Under the pieces are notes generated by a model. That model made no database searches and was not told the DNA's origin. It saw nothing but the letters and a program-made list of their open reading frames with translations. A DNA stretch of 64,000 bases from Chaunax sp. Z400 (taxonomy: Eukaryota > Chordata > Actinopteri > Lophiiformes > Chaunacidae), in the NCBI GenBank assembly GCA_037577475.1, contig CM075203.1, positions 3,359,001 to 3,423,000 of the forward strand. Direction: 5' to 3'. Positions 12,201 to 24,987 of this stretch are shown piece after piece (positions within the stretch are counted from its first letter, which is position 1; the number at the start of each line of letters is the position of its first letter). A program made the translations under genes and the position numbers.

Positions 12201-15200
12201 TCTGTTATTACTTTTATGCTTCAATTATATTTTTATTTATGCTGTGTTGTTTAACTTTCTAATATTGACTGTGTATTTCTGTGTCATCTTGTTCTCTCGA
12301 GCCCTTTGTAACTGTGTTTCTGAAACGTGCGACACAAATAAAGTTTATTATTTATTATTATGACTTAACTTGCTAAAAAAATCTCTTACAAGTCTTAAAA
12401 ATATATGAGTCAAACTCAGAGAAAAGGACTCAGAGATGCAGCGAGTGACAACAGATGTTATGTTTTCCCCTTCCATTTATCTACGCTCTAATTTTCTCAT
12501 TACTCAGTCTTTAGTCACGCCACAAGTTTGAGCCATCAGGGTCTCACCTTAGCACTGCAGAACATTTGTGTTTACAGAAAGGTCAGAAATGGAAACATTG
12601 TGCGGCGTTCTCGTCGACGCGTGTTTGTGTATCTGTAAACATGTGCCTGTGGGTGATAAACGCCATGCTAATGTGTTAGCTTGAGCGTGTGTTGACCTAC
12701 AAACATGAAGACATTCCTGGAAAGTGATGACATTCTGCTCAATCCCCACTTCTAACAGGGCTGTGGCTGCAGGTTAAGCCTGAGGCTTGCGATAGTCCAA
12801 GGGTTGTCGGGGTTGGGCGTATTGTCGTGATCAACAGGTTATGCATCATTTTCTCACGGAAAAAAACAAAATACATTTCAGATGTAGTACGAACAGCATG
12901 AACCAGGGTATGTGAAGATGCTGGGAAAAAAAAGCAAAGAAAAAAAATAAATGTATATGTGGCAATCACATGTGGTTTCATTCTCATGTCACTCTGACAG
13001 CAGGCCTTTGAGTGTAGGATGATGAATCCCACAAACACATTGAAGCAAGATGTAGTTTAGTCAGGGTAAGAGGCTGGACCTCCCCTTATATTGGCACTGG
13101 ATGAGCCTTTCAATGCATGACAGTGATGTGTGTCCTGCGATATTGTGGTGCATGTGTATTTTGTGTTGACGTAATGTCTTTAAAATGCTTTCCCCATGCA
13201 TTATTAAAAAAAAATAAGTTAAGACAGCTTGAAGGAGAGTTTCTTCACTGAATTTGTGTAGGTGTAGAAAACAGTCAGCAGGTGAATCCATAATGATTAT
13301 AATCATTTGTTGTACTCCTGAACACGATGTTTAAAATGAGCTCCACCACAGTTAACAACAATAAAATCCTGCTCGCGTCGCTGTAAGTCCGGGGTTTCCC
13401 ATTATTAGTTTGTGGATACCTGCCATAACATTAACTTTTCCATCAACATATCAATTGTCTGTTTTCTGTAGCTGTGCATACCCATCCTTTATTACCCATC
13501 CTTCTCTATTATGCTAAAAGTAATTTTAAAAAAAGTCTTATGTAAATGCACCTATTATTATAAATTAATTATACATCTCTCCTGCTAAACATAGGCCTAC
13601 TTGGGTCATTATTCTAAGCTGGTTGGTGCAAATGTCATTTGGTGCATCGATGACTTTGATCGTTTCAATAGGAACAGGAATCCACATGCAACTCACCTGC
13701 TGCTGAGGAAAAGGCATCATGGGTGATGAAAGTTGATGTGCAATTGAGATGTCGTACTGTACCTTTAAATGCATATTTGTAATTATACTGATTAGAAGTG
13801 TACATTAGTACTAATAGTGCAATATTAATACTTAAGTTCGGGATTAGAGTATACTCCACTATTGCCCACCAACCTCACCCCTTTAAGGAACGGGGTCTAT
13901 TATTGGCCAGACAAATTTTTTCCATGTGTGACAAAATAATCTCAACCCAGTAGCTTTTCCTGACCTTGGAGAAGCTTTAAAACTTGTGTGGTTTGTTTAA
14001 ATATCAGAGATGAGCGGGGACAATGCGTCCCGCCAACAAAGTAACCAAACAAACTTATGGATAGTCATATCTGTATTGCAAGTCTTGCCCTTTTTGTAGC
14101 TGACGTTCCGTTGTGGTGGTAAAAAAAAACAACGAAAAAAACTAACAACACAGCCTTTTGCGACTTAAATCAAGAATGTTTGGGGGCTGCTTGTTTGTCA
14201 GGTCTCAGCCTGACAGTAAGCCCTGAAGTTGTTCCTTTCTTGTTCCGCCACAGCTCCACCCAGGTCTCCTCGGCTTAGACAAGATTTGATTCCGTTATTT
14301 ATCAGAGTGGAAAATCAAGCTGGAAACAGAATCCATACAAGACACTCTACATCTAAAGTTAGTATCCAAGTGTCAGAGGGTCACATTTGTGCCAAAAGCA
14401 GTAAGAAACATGTATTTAGACGTGTCTCTCTCTCCTCCTTTCATTCTTCGTTTGCTTATTTGAACTCTGGTGGTGCCTTAAATATTTCACTGTTGCTCAT
14501 AAATCAGCAGTGATAATTAGTCTAACTGTAGTTTGTAGGTGATAAAATTGTGCTAATTTAAAAAATAGCAGGAGTACTGCCAGACTGTATCTGCTTTAGG
14601 CTGGGTCATGATTTAAAGGAAGGCAAATAGTGGTGAACTTTTGGCTGTTTGCTAGGTACTGACATTGTCAAACAATTACAGGATACTTAACCCTTGGCTG
14701 CATGTGTTTGTTTTCTTAATGTCCAGGGGCAGGGAGGAGTGTGTTCCTCTGGAGCATGTTTGAAGGGAAAAATATTGGATATTTCTGAACAACATAATGA
14801 TCTGCTGGGAATCTTTGGACTAATAAGATTGGGAAAATTTGAAGTAGGATTAAATTTATTGTGAAAGGAAAGCTAGACTGTTGCTTTGACCTTGGCAGGA
14901 AGTAGATCACCAAGGGAACCAATTAGGTGCTTCCCACCCTCAGCAGCATTGACACTGGTGGCTGTGACGAGAAATGGAGCTCTATGTTGAGGCGTCCGCG
15001 ATTGGCTAAAGGAGAAGGTGACAGGTTGTGATTGGAGGAAGCGGTCGATGAGCTAGTGAAGCGTAGAAATGGCAGGAAACTGCTTGTGATTCCACTAATC
15101 TTAATTATTTGACCATCCATCTAAACATCGCTGCAGACAAAAGCAGTGGTGGAAAATGAGAACCTCACAGGGTTTTCCGTTTGCATGTAGCAGCATAAAA

Positions 15201-16081
15201 GCTGTAGCATGGCATGAAGCCTTAACGCCCATTTATGGTCCCTCTATGCACGTAAATGATACAATCGCTACTATTATCGATACAATCGCAGGAAGGCAGT
15301 AAAGTGTCAAACATTTCGACGACAACAAATTTGGCCATGTACTCGCCGGTGGTCTGTGAGGTCATTAAATACATCGAGACATGAGGACGGAGAGTTTTTT
15401 TTCCACTTTTTCACTTCACTTTTTTCTTCTTTGTTGTGCCCATGCACTTTTGTCGTGCCTTGCATGAATCGTAGCGACACTGCCCCCAACCATTTCCGGT
15501 GGTAGCTCCGTTTTTATCCATCTCGTCCGTATCCGTAAGCTCTCTGAAGACATACCCGATTACTTGCGGAATGAACGCAGAGCATATAGAGCATTAATGG
15601 GCCTTTACTTGACATGGTATGTCCTGAAATGTGACAATTGCACATTGCGATCGATATATATTGTGCAGCCCTAGCCACTAGCATCAGAGACTGCCTTAGT
15701 CATGAAGGGGTGCACTTGTTCTGCAGGGGTTTTTAATAGTTTGGTGCATATGAATGTCAGTAGTGAAGGTTCCCCAGCAGAACATTCCATTATTACATCC
15801 ACAAAGGAGCTAATGGTTTTGCTGTTTTTTTTTTATTTGTCTGTTATCAGTATTACTCAAAAAGTGAAGACAAGATTTTGATGAATGTTATTGGAGAGGA
15901 AGGGTCCGGTCCAAGAAACAATCCATTTGATTTTAGATGTGATCCAGATCAACATCTGGATTCTTTGGCTACTCAGTGCATGTGTGATAAATCTGCACAT
16001 GTTAAAGCCAGAGGTGGGAAAACAGCCGTTTTCTGTCTGCACACAAACACAAGTTCTTCAGCAACCCTTATTCTCCAAACA

Positions 16082-16117
<36 letters not shown>

Positions 16118-16956
16118 GAGGCACGCACAACCTCAGAGGAAAACAGGGGATTCCAATCCGTCACAGAGATGACATCACAGCAGGCCAGTAATAAAACAGC
16201 TAAACAAGGGAGTCCCCACTTCCCCTCCTACACTTCCACTGGGAGCTCAGAGAGCAGAGCCAGGGAGAGTAACGGGCATTAGTTCACAGAGAGGGGAGAG
16301 AGGGGGGGGGTGAGAGAGAGAGAGTCCCTTTTAAGGGGTTCACATGCATAGAAGAGAGCGATGACACACACTTTAGCTGTGTCTCCATAGTGACCAGCTT
16401 TGTAGCCCATAGCTTGGGGAGGAAAGGCCAAACTCTGTGCCCCAGAGAACAACACATACATACATAGCTCTTTCCTGGTCCTCCAGCCAACCACAGGGGA
16501 CAAACCTCTCCTCGCCTTATCACTCTGCTACCTCCCTCTTTGATTCCTCCTCTTCCTGTTCTCCTCATATTTTCCTCTCCCTCCTCCCTCCCTCTCTCTT
16601 CCCCTCTTATACTATCTCTCTCTCCTTCTCCCCTATCATTGGTGAGCTCATTGAAACGGACGACAGAGGTGAGTGCTCTCTTCTGTTTTCTGTGCGCCGC
16701 TGGCTTTAACGCGTTAAGTTTTTCCCACAGTAGACAAAGGTCAGGTTTACTATTAATGCTGCAGGTCCTGCTGATGAAGCAGCGGTGTGTGTGTTTGTGT
16801 GTGTGTGTGTGTGTGTGGCTTCATGTGTCCACATGAAATGTGTACTTTACTCTTCAGCTGAATCACTTTTCACAATGTGTGTGTGTGTACTTTGTCATCT
16901 AGAAGCTAGGTAGTGTCCGTCGGTTTGCTTTCCTTAATCTGAATAGTCAAACCGCT

Positions 16957-17021
<65 letters not shown>

Positions 17022-20000
17022 CGTGTGTGCTTAACCATACAGGCTGGCATTCATCACTCTTTTCTATCACTACATTCTGGTGATGACAGACAGCCTGTCA
17101 CATCCTTTTTGTGCCTGTATAAACTGTGAAGATATTAGCTTATATTACAGTGTCATCTGTTTGGATGGCTTGTATGCCATCCCATTACCAAACAGTGGGA
17201 ACTCACTAAATACTCACAAACGAATATGACAACCAAACAAAGCTTCATTTAATCATTCCAGATTAAAATATCTATAACAGGATGTTGGCATAGGCTGCTG
17301 CCAACTGTCATTCCTACAACTTAAATCATAAAAGTTATGTTTATGATTGAAGCCAACTGTTATTTTAGAAAACATTTAGAGTGGTTTCTCTTCATACCCT
17401 TTCAAACGGCTGAAATAACGTCCGATTGGAATTAATGAAAAACCTGGCACGACTTCACACACTCTAACTTTGGATCTGTAGTCCTGGGTTAAACATTCTC
17501 CGCAACCCCAGGACACAACCATAACAAGCACTGTGACATCACCAAACATCTGGATGCAAGACTGGCTAACGCACTTCCTTCCTCTCTCTCAATGTGTCCC
17601 CACATCTACTGGCTTTCTCCTTCACGACTGTCTTCCTGCCGCCACATCCAGAGATGAAAGAGGCGACCACCTGGCACCGCCCCACGACCATCATCATCAC
17701 TGTGATTGGCGTCGTAGGGATTGTTGCCTTGGTGACGGTAGCGGTTTTGCAGAACAGGCCACTCATCCCAAAGTACAAGGTATGGTAGATGAGAACCATG
17801 AAATACAGCATGTTCCCGATTACAGTGAGATCTCCGTCCAAAGTCCACAAGCCAAATATGTTTGGTTTTAACTGGTATGACTGGTTCTATAGGGAAATCC
17901 ATCACCAGTGGATGTTTAATATTAAATCGTTACGCTTTTCGGTGTCTGTCCAATTAAAAAGTATGTTGATGTACCAGGGAAAGGTTTCCATCACTACACT
18001 CAATAATAGCTAATTCCACTGGGCACTTAACCTGAGCTCCTCCTTCTGTCTCTGCTCCAGTATGGGATTGTAATAGATGCTGGCTCCTCCCACACCAGTC
18101 TGTTTATCTACCAGTGGCCTGCAGAGAAGGATAACAACACTGGACGAGTGGAGCAGACGCATTCCTGCGACGTCGAAGGTGTCGCACAAACTCACACCGA
18201 ACATGATTTTTATTTTGCGTTTTACTGTTTGTATCTTCCAGGATACTGTAAATCTGTGAAAAAAAAGCTTTTAAAACATTATAAAACATTTGTAATTGCA
18301 TTCCTAAACATTTGTCTGATATAATTGTTTTGTAAACAACCATTTAAAAATCCAAAACTTACCTAAACAGTTCAAAACAAAACAATCTTTCCTATAAACT
18401 GGCAGTCTTTTTGTTTGTTTTGGGTTTTTTTTCCCTTCATTTCCATGTTTTGTCCTTGTTTATCTGTTTTTCTTAATGCAAAACATAAATAAAATATATT
18501 TTTAAAAAAAGAAAAAAAGAAGAAGAACAGCCAACATTGAATTTCCTGGAAACCATTGACCATTCGAGTCAATTACACAGAGTGTCTAAGGTTTTCCCAC
18601 TAATTGTCACTCTGTTATACTCTATTCTATCCCAACCCCATTCATTCACTGCACTGTATGATCACATGCAATATTACACTGACACCTTTGTTTAGTGTGA
18701 CACCCATAATTTACTGTTGGCTGCCTGCTATTCTTCTAATGGAAGCTACATGGAAGCTACACAGTATGTGTGGTTGCTTTGATTATATGGACTACCTTTG
18801 TATTTTTGCTCTTTTTGAACCACTACTGTTCTTATTGATGCTTCATTGATGCTGATCATCTTCTTCATCCTCCTCATCAGTCAGTTAGTTGATTTCGCAA
18901 CTTGCTTTTTATCTACACTGTAGAAAACTTCACACACACGATCACAGTAATTAAGTAGCAACAATTGACAAGATACCGTGAAGAAAATCATAGTATTTAA
19001 TTATCAGCTAAATAACAGTCATTAACTTTTAGCCAAATAACAGTCATTAACTTTTAGCCAAATAACAGTCATTAACTTTTAGCCAAATAACAGTCATTAA
19101 CTTTTAGCCAAATAACAGTCATTAACTTTTAGCCATTGATGACTAAGTTACTGTAAAATAAGTGTGTGCTAGCCAGCCCTCCTCATGTGAAGTCATAGAT
19201 AAAGTAGAACACTTCATTAGACCAACAGAGTTTCAGAGTCTTATTATACAATGAGACTAAATATTTTAGACTATAAGCATTTCTGGTTTTGTTCTTTTCA
19301 TGGGAAAAGCCTAGAATAACACCAGACCTGGCTACGCTAGCTGAGAGGAGAACACCTGAACCTGTTCCCAAAAGTAAGGCGGATACCCTTGGGTGTAATT
19401 TTACCCACTGGGAAGCTCAAACAGAGCATTATGGGTGAATACTTCCTCAGGATAGAGTACTTTATGCATGTTTACAGGAAGAAGACAGCTCGATAATGTC
19501 TTCACAAAGCATTTGTTCTCGTAGCAAGCGTCGACCTTCATTTCCCAAGCAGGCTAGCATCTCAACGCCAGGATCCTATTATGCTAAATCCTCGTAACGC
19601 TTTGCTCGACTCGCAGGTCCAGGTATCTCCAGCTACACGTCCCATCCACAGGGGGCAGGGAAGTCTCTGAGCGAGTGTATGCAGGAAGCCGAGGACTGGA
19701 TCCCTGGGAGCAGACACCATGAGACCCCTCTTTATCTGGGGGCTACTGCTGGGATGAGACTGCTCAAGTACGACATGCGCGAAACACACACATCCTCATT
19801 ATAATCAAACATCAAGTCATGCTTCCATAAAAAAGTTGCACACCTTTTCCCCGATCCTGGTCTTGGTATGTTGAGGATGTTTGTGTTGCCTTTTTGAGCC
19901 ACATATTTTGTGATTTATCTCCACTTCAGTGGCGGAGCAGCGAATATGTTCCTGTCAAATCTATTCTATTCTATTTGACACAGTCTATTCATTATTGATG

Positions 20001-22784
20001 GTCGACTGACTGGTCGGATGTGAGTCACTCCCACAAATTTATGTTGTCTGTGCATGCAGCATTGAGAACAATACGGCATCGGACAGCGTCCTACAGTCTG
20101 TGGAGGAAACCCTGCAAAAACTCCCCTTCTCTTACCAGGGAGCGAGAATACTCACCGGGCAGGAGGAAGGCGCCTTCGGTTGGGTCACGGTCAACTACTT
20201 GGATGACTGTCTCATGCAGGTCAGCACGACATCTGCCTGCATATATGTGCAAGTTTGTCTATTTATAGTGGTGGTTTTGATGTGTCAGGCAGGAATGTGT
20301 ATCTGTCAGCATCTGCTGTGCACCGACTTGATTTCTTTTATTCTTTGCCGCAGGGTTTGGAAACCATAGGTGCCCTTGATTTGGGTGGAGCCTCCACTCA
20401 GATCAGTTTTGTATCTGATAATTTTGACGGTACAGAGTCAGCAAGCAACTTTGTGAATTTCCGACTCTATGGAAATGATTATAATGTGTACACTAACAGC
20501 TTCTTGTGTTATGGCCAAGACCAAGTACTACGAATGGTGATGGCACAGCTGTCTCAGGTACTTCAAATCAGACCTAATCAGAGATTATTTGAGACTTGTG
20601 TGAAATGTGGTGTTGAAATGCGCAATGATGGCGACATTGAATTTAACTAGCGTCCTGTCTCTTCTAGGCTGGTCCGGCAACAATAGAGAATCCCTGTTTG
20701 CATGTAGGCTTCAATGAAACAAATGAATACTCAGAGCTCTATGACAGCCCCTGTGTGTCAGACCTGAAACCAAAGAACACTCCTGCAACCTTCATTCAAA
20801 AAGGGACAGGGAACTTCACAAAATGCCAGGAAGTCGTCAGAGCGGTCTTCAACTTCACTTACTGCACATACAGCCGATGCTCTTTCAATGGGGTCTTCCA
20901 GCCACTTTTGCAGGGACAATTTCGGGTAACGTAACAGCACAGTGTTTATTTATCAGCATATATACATGTCCTATTTGACACTGTGTTGTTCTTTTGTAAC
21001 CTTTAAGACTCACAGTTCACTGAGCGACTTCTGTTTTTTGGTTTTTGTAAGAAATAATAATTGCAGCATTCAAGGGATATGTTGGGGAAAAAAACTTGTT
21101 ACTGCAGTTCTTGTGTGTGATGCAACTAAATACTGAGGTATGCAGAGATTGCGAGATGTCGTTCATCTAGCTGCACATTTACGCATGTTTGAGCCCGTGT
21201 ACCCATCTCAGGTGAGGCTAAAGCTTTTAGCTCAGAGGCTAAAGTGAAGACTCCAGCTTTAAAAAGGGAGTCTATAAAGTCTTTTCAAATCAATTTGGAG
21301 CTTCTGGAGATTTGGAACACTGAGCTGTATGGAGTATGTTAGTTTTGAGTAGTTGTTCTGTTTTTTTTAATAAGTGCACCACTGTTTTGCTGTGAAGCTG
21401 AAACGTTTTGTGGACAAAAAAAACTTCACTTGACTTTCCATCAGCATGGAGTTGAATAGTTTGTGTCTGAATTCACATTTTTGGGTGAACTGTTCCTTTA
21501 AGTTTTCACCTGCTAATAATAATCCAAACAAAAAGGTGTAAGAATCCCTTACATTGGCTCTAGAGAATAAACTCATAGGAATAGTTTGACATGTGCTCTC
21601 CATGGTCGTGGAGGTGAGTAGCTAATATCTGACATTTTTAATTCTGGATCAGTATCCTAACCTCATGGCTGCATGCAAACCAAAGACAAATAAGTCAGTA
21701 AGGCCCAAAAAAATGTTGTGTTAGATAAATAGAATTAAGAATTTTTTTAAATGATTACTTCATTTGCTTAAAGATGCAAGGACAAATTCTTTATAATAAA
21801 CTTTAAATAATAAACTTTATTTGTAAAGCACTTTTCAAAAACACAGTTACAAAGTGCTTAACAGAACAAGATAAAAGTCAATATTAAAAAATTAAACACA
21901 GCATAAATAAAAACATATAGACATGAGAGCTGATAAAACAGTGTAATAAAAGCATAAAATAAGAAACTAAAATAATAAAAGAGGGATATAAACTTCTTTT
22001 TTTTTAAATGTCATCCTATAGAAGCACGTTTTGAATTGTGATCTAAAAGAAGGAACTGTTTTTGCTGACCTAATTTCCTCAGGCAGGGAATTCCACAGCT
22101 GTGGAGCCCTATTGGAAAATGCCCGGTCCTTTTTGTAGTGAGGCGGGCTGAGGGAACAGTTAGACGGGTCCTGCCTGAGGAGCGCAGACAGCGGCTAGGC
22201 TCATAGAGTGCAATGATATAAGCAGGGCCAAGGCCATGTAGAGCTTTAAAAGTTATTTGTAAAAGTTTAAAATCAATTCTGTACATAACTGGTTTATGCC
22301 TCATCGCCTCCTCTCTCACTGCAGGCTTTTTCTGCTTACTTCTATACGATGAGCACCCTCGGTCTGACTGATACATCAATGCCTCTGGATGATATAAAGG
22401 CTTCTATAGAACGCCACTGCTCAACTCCCTGGAATCAGGTTGGGATATATTTATTCATGTGTTACACACAAACAAATCCTGTCATAGTTACTATCAACAT
22501 CCCTGTCCTATCGATGTCCTTCAGCCTACCCATACTGTACACTGATGATATCACTTCTTGAACAGGTGATGCAGCAACATCCAGGGCAACCGGTGAAGTA
22601 TCTGAGTAAGTACTGTTTCTCTGCCGTGTACATTCTCAGCTTGCTGACAGATGGATACAAATTCAACTCGGAGACCTACCCCAACATACAATACGCTGCA
22701 AAGGTCAGTAGATCTCATTCCCCTCCTTTCCATTCTCACACCCCAGAACCCTCCTGGCTTTGGTTATATCCCAGTATTGCCACC

Positions 22785-22847
<63 letters not shown>

Positions 22848-24987
22848 TCTGTTGGGACTCATTTGTGCTTTGGATATTAATGATATTTCTGTGAAAAATT
22901 GTGATTTTGGCTGGTTTAGTTTTAGCCTTCCCCCGGATATTCAACCTCTCAGAGTATGAACGTTAGATGATTTGAAAGACTTTTTTTTTAATGTACCTTA
23001 TTGTATGTGAAGCAACAGCCATGTACTTTCCCTTGAATGGAAGACAAACACATGTTCAAATGTTCAAACACCTCTTTTTCTCCATTATGTCATTGCACCT
23101 AAAAGCAATAGTCCCATGATAGATTGACCCTCATAATACGACTCCTTAACTATGGAAATCTACGCCTAGAAAATCACATTGGTGTCATTATTAGTTTAAT
23201 AGTTATTCAAGACAAAAAATATTACTCACTGAATATTACTTGGATCCTGATGAGACACAGATATGTGCTACATCTTATGGGGATGTCATCGTGTCATTTT
23301 TGTCCTAGGCTTGTCAGCATTATCCACAAAGTTAGAGGCAAAAATCTTGTAATAGTCCCTATCTAACAGAGGCAAAGAATCCTATACAAAATATTCTGGA
23401 TCCATATGATGATCCAGACCACCACCAAAATCTAACATATCCTACCCTCTTAAAATTAATCAAAATCTGTTCATTAATTTTTTGAGTAATCCTGCTAACA
23501 GACATGCAAACAAGAAAACAAAGGCAGGCAAACAGATAACCTCCTTGGCAGAACAAATTATGGTATAAATTAGCATTAACATAAAGTCTGCTTGGAAGAT
23601 TTAAATTATCTTTACAATATGGAGAGAAATTATGCATTTAACAACTTATCCTTCGGGATTTTCACAGTGTCGTTGTTTCAAGGAAATAATGTAAATAAGA
23701 CAAACTATACACAATACTGCTAGAATAGCTACAACTCTTCAAAAAGGATTAAATATCACCTGAATCAATTCATCCCATTGCAGTAGTAGTAACTTTAAGA
23801 CAGCATAACGCTAAACTAAGACTGAAACAACAAGATATTAGCTTATCAACTATGATAAACTACGTGTCATATTAACACATATGATTTGGCTGCATACAGT
23901 AAAAATTATAGCATCACGACGTCACCAAAAAGCATGTGGAACCTATAAAAGCAAATTATACAAGCTACGTTCCAGCTGTTTCAAATTAACAGCTACAGCC
24001 GTCAGTTTGAATGAAAATAGCTAGCATACAAAACGATCAACATCATCTGCGCGTGACTCACTCTGGTGGAATCAGCTGTGATCAGTGTCCTACGGTGGCC
24101 GAGAGAACCCAACGTACTCAACTGATGAGAACAGAGAAAACGCAAAAAAAAAAAAAATTTAAATTCAGACTCTTTTTTAGTTTTGCGTATGTTATTTATT
24201 ACAGTTATAGTATAATAAATCCTTTAATTAAACGATTTAGAAATATTCCAGTGAGAAAAATAAAAAAAATCTCCTTTTATATTTTTTATTTTATTTTAGT
24301 TTTAGTTTTTATTTTCCAATACTGGAGGATAAATTGAGTTGAGAGTTTACAGACATTGCGCTTTTAGTTATCCATGTATAATCTGATGTGATCAGTACTT
24401 GCGGTTTTTAAGTATCAATTCAAGTCAATGCTATTTGTGCAACTGTTATGTCAGATTAAAAGTCCATTTTTAACTTTTTGTTATGGTTATTTTCTGAAAT
24501 GCTGTTTGGGTTAAAACATATTTGAGTAGAATTTGAAATAGGTCACAAGTTAAAGGAAAAACCAAAGCCTTCACTACTCATTCTTTCCTGACATAGATCC
24601 TCCAAGTCTTTCAAAATCTGTTCCCTCATTTGGTCAGCGTTCACTGACTCTTTGTGTATATGAAAGCCCCTGTTTCTCCACATAATTATTCATTTTTGCC
24701 TTCAGGTATGTATGAATACCTCCAGTAGTACATCAGTGAATGAAAGCGATGCTTCTCTTTCTTCCTGTGCTTGTGTCCAGATAAAAGGCAGTGATGCAGG
24801 ATGGACGCTCGGCTACATGTTGAATCTGACCAACATGATTCCAGCTGAGGCTCCTGACAAACCTCTTCTGCCCTTTGCTGGCTACGTCTCCGTAGTCACA
24901 ATCATAGGAATAGTGCTCTTCATCCTCTTCATCCTGAGCATGCACCCTGTCTGGCCCTGCTGCTCCAAAGAGCCACAGATCGTATAA
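7960..24987 (+). CDS. Ectonucleoside triphosphate diphosphohydrolase (ENTPD1-like)
   Basis: The product is a cell-surface enzyme that hydrolyses extracellular ATP and ADP in purinergic signalling. Coding exons: 7960-7996 (probable), 17652-17779, 18061-18178, 19617-19767, 20060-20219, 20354-20557, 20668-20925, 22325-22438, 22566-22703, 24781-24987; phases agree throughout and give about 504 aa (491 from the ATG at 17654). An N-terminal membrane anchor (TTIIITVIGVVGIVALVTVA) and a C-terminal helix (VVTIIGIVLFILFIL) flank the ectodomain. Apyrase regions are intact: DAGSSHTS, GATAGMRLL, TGQEEGAFGW, GALDLGGASTQ, and YCFSAVYIL with GWTLGYMLNLTNMIP. Class ENTPD1/2/3/8 is certain; ENTPD1 is the best guess (SDAGWTLGYMLNLTNMIPAE) but ENTPD2 and ENTPD8 features are present. 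The segment between apyrase regions 3 and 4 is about 13 residues shorter than in human ENTPD1. Confidence 0.93.
8170..8210. repeat. (TG)n microsatellite in entpd intron 1
   Basis: About 40 bp of TG just downstream of the alternative donor at 8097. Confidence 0.9.
8945..8974. repeat. ACACG pentanucleotide array
   Basis: Five to six copies of a 5 bp unit (acacg). Confidence 0.9.
9210..9246. repeat. (AT)n microsatellite
   Basis: About 36 bp of alternating TA in entpd intron 1. Confidence 0.9.
12160..12362 (+). mobile_element. L2/Rex-like LINE 3' end
   Basis: It ends with 'ccctttgtaactgtgttt', 'ctgaaacgtgcgacacaaat' and 'aaagtttatta', followed by ATT repeats. This is the same tail, with diverged bases, as the minus-strand LINE copy at 21786-22300. 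No intact reading frame remains. The left boundary is uncertain. Confidence 0.6.
15790..15965 (+). repeat. Dispersed repeat family A, copy 1
   Basis: It shares an ordered set of phrases ('attactca', 'agattttgatgaa', 'ttggagagg', 'aacaatcc.tttgattt', 'gatccagatca') with copies at about 63305-63435 (same strand) and about 23375-23560 (opposite strand). The class was not determined. Confidence 0.6.
16963..17019. repeat. (TG)n microsatellite
   Basis: About 56 bp of TG in entpd intron 1, ending in GTGCGTGCGTGTGTGC. Confidence 0.9.
19005..19135. repeat. 25 bp minisatellite in an entpd intron
   Basis: Five copies of a 25 bp unit beginning 'attaacttttagccaaata' start at 19021, 19046, 19071, 19096 and 19121, nearly identical to each other, which suggests recent expansion. 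A partial unit precedes them. Confidence 0.95.
21230..21502. mobile_element. MITE family M, copy in an entpd intron
   Basis: It ends in the family terminus 'tttttgggtgaactgttcct' then 'ttaag'. Internally it resembles the fuller copy at 42650-43076 ('cttttcaaatca', 'ctggaga.ttgga', 'gtatggagt'). The left terminus is not visible. See the 42650-43076 entry for the family. Confidence 0.65.
21786..22300 (-). mobile_element. L2/Rex-like LINE fragment (reverse transcriptase C-terminal region)
   Basis: On the minus strand, a degenerate frame at 22011-22379 includes YRIDFKLLQITFKALHGLGP and a later SRCLRSSGRTRL, which match the conserved C-terminal part of fish L2/Rex-type LINE proteins. It is followed by the usual AT-rich tail (revcomp of 21786-21850: '...ctttacaaataaagtttatt'). 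The piece is 5'-truncated and is no longer a working element. It lies in the entpd intron immediately before the exon at 22325. Confidence 0.8.
22786..22847. repeat. (GT)n microsatellite in an entpd intron
   Basis: About 60 bp of GT, starting 82 bp after the donor of the exon that ends at 22703. Confidence 0.95.
23073..23300 (+). repeat. Dispersed repeat family B, copy 1
   Basis: About 150 bp align by eye with 26125-26280 in the same orientation: 'tatgtcattgca', 'taaaagcaa', 'cccatgatagattgaccctc', 'attattagttt.atagttatt'. Family identity beyond this pair is unknown. Boundaries are approximate. Confidence 0.7.
23375..23560 (-). repeat. Dispersed repeat family A, inverted copy
   Basis: This is the reverse complement of the phrases found at 15790-15965 and 63305-63435: 'gatgatccagaccaccacca', 'ttgagtaatcctgctaacag' and 'cctccttggcag'. 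Confidence 0.6.

Larger units (their letters stand above)
8211..17593. other. entpd first intron: no exon recognised
   Basis: About 9.4 kb of AT-rich DNA. It contains an ACACG pentamer array (8945-8974), AT and CA microsatellites, an L2-like LINE tail (about 12160-12362), dispersed repeats near 11750-11900 and 15790-15965, and TG tracts at 16787-16817 and 16963-17019. A pyrimidine-rich patch at about 16500-16668 ends in AG|GTGAGT and could be an alternative first exon, but no coding or promoter signal backs it. Confidence 0.5.

Noticed and set aside
13565..14513. Several 60-94 codon frames in the entpd first intron
   Set aside because: No splice signals, no family motif and ordinary composition, as expected by chance in AT-rich DNA.
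16200..16668. Alternative first exon for entpd ending at AG|GTGAGT (16668)
   Set aside because: The donor looks good, but there is no ATG frame that joins the anchor exon convincingly and no clear promoter. Kept only as a remark.
22011..22379. 122-codon minus-strand frame as a possible gene
   Set aside because: It is the C-terminal remnant of a LINE protein inside an intron, not a host gene.
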